This document shows, piece by piece, positions 12,026 through 13,836 of a stretch of DNA of 13,836 bases. A program made the translations under genes and the position numbers. The notes under the pieces were generated by a model, which saw nothing but the letters and a program-made list of their open reading frames with translations, was not told the DNA's origin and did not search any database. The DNA is from Patescibacteria group bacterium UBA3458 (lineage in GTDB: Bacteria; Patescibacteriota; Minisyncoccia; Phycocordibacterales; UBA2100), in contig DFRR01000010.1 in NCBI GenBank assembly GCA_002378745.1, positions 1-13,836 on the forward strand. The letters are read 5' to 3'. How positions within the stretch are numbered: the first letter of the stretch is position 1; every line of letters begins with the position of its first letter.

Positions 12026-13789
12026 ATGAAACCTGAAACAGAGCAGAAGACATTGTATACCGACATCATGCAGCTCGGCGCTGCTGTGCTGTTTGTATCG
12101 CTCGTCATTGTACTTGGGATGTTTGTTATGGCACGGGGAGAAGCGAATGATAGTGCGGCTTCGAATGCAACAGCAGCCGTGATCAATGCCGTGTCCCTAA
12201 ATGATGGTGTGGAACGGTGTCTCAATGCAGAAGGAGATTCATGCCGGAATCGATGTTCGACAGGATATCTCTTAGTGATAAACGGACGTGTGGGATTACG
12301 AGATTGTTATGCATCAGATGACCCGGCCGCACCATCAAAGACCGTTGCCGCTTTGAGGAATTGTATTGAACGCGAAACGGGACGTCCGGTAGGTAATAGT
12401 ACTGTTGATCCGGTGAAAGAGTCACTCTGTATGATTGACGTACCGCGCGTGCAGGTCGGTGATGACTCAACCGACATGGCAGTACAGATAACAACTGCAG
12501 AGGAGGACTCGAGATTATTTGTACCAAAGGCTTGTGAGGCGGAACTAAACGCTGTATTTTCGTTGCGAGATAGAAACAGCGCGCAACCGATTGCGTCTGC
12601 GCTCGATGCACAGATATGTGCAAACAGAGGGCCTGTTGTCTGTTATCCAAAAGACTATACAAACCCAAGCCGTGGATTCACTTGCGTATATAAACAACTC
12701 ACAGAGGAAGAGAAAGCACTCGGCGGAATTGGGGTCACCGGAGGAGTACTCAGCGGGAACACGTGTTCACAAGGAGGTATCACGCAGCGGGCGCAGTGTC
12801 GTGCGCAGGAGATACTCAACGAGCGGCGATGGTCTACCTATGGACTCATGATTGGGCAAGTCATCGGGCAGGGGCTTTCAGGATGGTTCTTTGGGCAAGG
12901 CAGCGGAGGTAGTGGTTCAAGCGGCGGCGGGCAGCAACAATGTATCAGTGGGTACACAAAAACAGTGCAGAATGGGCAGGTAGTATGCTCGCGTACTCAA
13001 ACAAAACCACAGTGTGTGCTTACGGCAAATAAAGAAGATATTCTCTCCGGCGAAACAGTCGTCTTGAAGTGGCGCACCACTAATGCACAGCGAGTGAACC
13101 TTACAGAAGTGGGCAATAATCTTTCGCCAAATGGAGAAGCAACAGTGCGACCAACAAAGAGTACCGTGTACACACTTACTGCAATCGGCTCAGGTAACGA
13201 CAATACCGAGACCTGCGAAACAACCATCGTCGTTGATGGTGCGGGAGTGACAGGCCCAACCGGTTCTGCGCCACCGCAGCTCTCGTGTAGTCCAAACCCA
13301 CTTCAAAAGGGACGCTCAAGTACCATAAAATGGGCGTGTACCTCTGCTGCAGTAGCCAGTGTTGGTATGGGCATTGATACTGATGGGAAGATTTCAGGTG
13401 AAGTCACGGTGTCTCCTGAGTTTAATACCGGATACGCCGTCTCGTGTCTCAATGAAGATGACGAGGAAATCGGACGCAACACATGTGCTATGACTGTTGG
13501 AGAATCGATATATGACATCATTGTTGAACCGGAAACTGCGAAACGTGGTGATCGCGTCCGTGTTTCGTGGTCAAGCTTGTTTATGAAGAGTTGTCGTGTG
13601 ACTGGCCCTCGCGGCTTTGATTATACAAACACGCAGAGTGTTGTAATCACTGAGCCGTTTAGTGCGACCGAAAACACCGTACCAGACCAACAGCTACGCG
13701 CGGCAATATATACACTTGAGTGCGAATCGCAATTTGGTGGCACATTCACCAAGGACGTCTCGGTACAGTTTGACAGGAGTAACAACTAG
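12026..13789 (+). CDS. Membrane-anchored Cys-rich protein with three C-terminal Ig-like domains
   Basis: 587 residues from ATG 12026; an in-frame TTG at 11999 is less likely. A charged N-terminus precedes one transmembrane helix (about 16-36, VLFVSLVIVLGMFVM), so the rest probably lies outside the cell. Residues 60-330 hold about 14 Cys in an unrecognised domain (for example CLNAEGDSCRNRC at 65-77), then a hydrophobic, Gly-rich stretch (273-303, GQVIGQGLSGWFFGQG). Three Ig-like modules follow: about 327-404 (CVLTANKEDILSGE, VLKWRTTNA, VYTLTAIG), about 417-493 (LSCSPNPLQKG, IKWACTS, GYAVSCLNE) and about 495-583 (IVEPETAKRGD, VSWSSLFMKSC, IYTLECES). The second and third match, in order, the two modules of the protein at 8526-9335 (WAC, GxxTDG, SCLNE/TCLNE and LECES/LTCES correspond). 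It ends directly in a strong terminator. A surface scaffold or adhesin is plausible; no enzymatic motif is seen. Confidence 0.88.
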   Translation: MKPETEQKTLYTDIMQLGAAVLFVSLVIVLGMFVMARGEANDSAASNATAAVINAVSLNDGVERCLNAEGDSCRNRCSTGYLLVINGRVGLRDCYASDDPAAPSKTVAALRNCIERETGRPVGNSTVDPVKESLCMIDVPRVQVGDDSTDMAVQITTAEEDSRLFVPKACEAELNAVFSLRDRNSAQPIASALDAQICANRGPVVCYPKDYTNPSRGFTCVYKQLTEEEKALGGIGVTGGVLSGNTCSQGGITQRAQCRAQEILNERRWSTYGLMIGQVIGQGLSGWFFGQGSGGSGSSGGGQQQCISGYTKTVQNGQVVCSRTQTKPQCVLTANKEDILSGETVVLKWRTTNAQRVNLTEVGNNLSPNGEATVRPTKSTVYTLTAIGSGNDNTETCETTIVVDGAGVTGPTGSAPPQLSCSPNPLQKGRSSTIKWACTSAAVASVGMGIDTDGKISGEVTVSPEFNTGYAVSCLNEDDEEIGRNTCAMTVGESIYDIIVEPETAKRGDRVRVSWSSLFMKSCRVTGPRGFDYTNTQSVVITEPFSATENTVPDQQLRAAIYTLECESQFGGTFTKDVSVQFDRSNN

Positions 13790-13836
13790 CCTACAAAAAA
13801 ACCCAACACGATGAGTGTTGGGTTTTTTTGTAGGCT
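13788..13836. terminator. Perfect 22-bp bidirectional intrinsic terminator
   Basis: A perfect 22-bp stem (13788-13809 with 13815-13836) with a GATGA loop; the core CCCAACAC/GTGTTGGG is flanked by A7 and T7. It works by shape in both directions and closes the 8526-13789 block. The stem includes the last two bases of the TAG stop, so the gene ends inside its own terminator. It runs exactly to the window edge and may extend further. Confidence 0.92.

Noticed and set aside
1..13836. CRISPR array, insertion sequence, prophage or integron signs
   Set aside because: I saw no regularly spaced direct repeats, no transposase or integrase motifs, and no terminal inverted repeats around any gene.

Overview
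The window reads as a chromosomal segment from a member of the Candidate Phyla Radiation, most likely a Parcubacteria-type (Patescibacteria) genome. This is an inference from gene style: DNA polymerase I has almost no 3'-5' exonuclease domain, the DNA polymerase III delta-like protein is much shortened, Shine-Dalgarno sequences are nearly absent, several -10 boxes sit almost on the start codon, and a type IV pilus ATPase lies beside a set of orphan secreted proteins rich in Cys, Gly and Ser. TGA acts as a normal stop (end of the delta-like gene), so the code-25 lineages (Gracilibacteria, Absconditabacteria) are unlikely.

Layout. (1) 1-1598, +: the 3' part of a gene for a large Cys-containing protein of unknown function, entering from the left. 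(2) 1600-2598, -: ruvB, convergent with gene 1 and separated from it by one base. (3) 2599-3124: an intergenic region with no convincing protein gene. Its left half folds as a 6S-RNA-like rod (closing stem, central bubble with a side hairpin, long terminal stem) followed by an intrinsic terminator. Its right half carries a series of inverted repeats. (4) 3125-4828, -: pilB/gspE-type ATPase. (5) 4829-4943: a divergent promoter region holding a perfect 32-bp palindrome. (6) 4944-8449, +: compact operon tsaE-polA-holA (tRNA t6A modification, DNA repair/replication polymerase, clamp-loader delta-like subunit); tsaE and polA overlap. (7) 8526-13789, +: four consecutive exported or membrane-anchored proteins: a secreted protein with two Ig-like domains, a Gly-rich protein with a hydrophobic segment at each end, a secreted M15/DUF882-like zinc peptidase with a long low-complexity tail, and a membrane-anchored Cys-rich protein with three Ig-like domains. 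The window closes with a perfect 22-bp terminator hairpin.

The housekeeping genes are ordinary. The less described content is the surface-protein block at 8526-13789. Its first and last genes share the same ordered pair of C-terminal Ig-like modules, and its third gene looks like a peptidoglycan-cleaving enzyme, so I infer a cell-envelope or surface structure, possibly linked to the type IV pilus machinery. The partial gene at the left edge has a similar character (many Cys, coiled coil, hydrophobic C-terminal tail) and may belong to the same class. The 6S-like RNA and the divergent palindrome are the most interesting non-coding elements.
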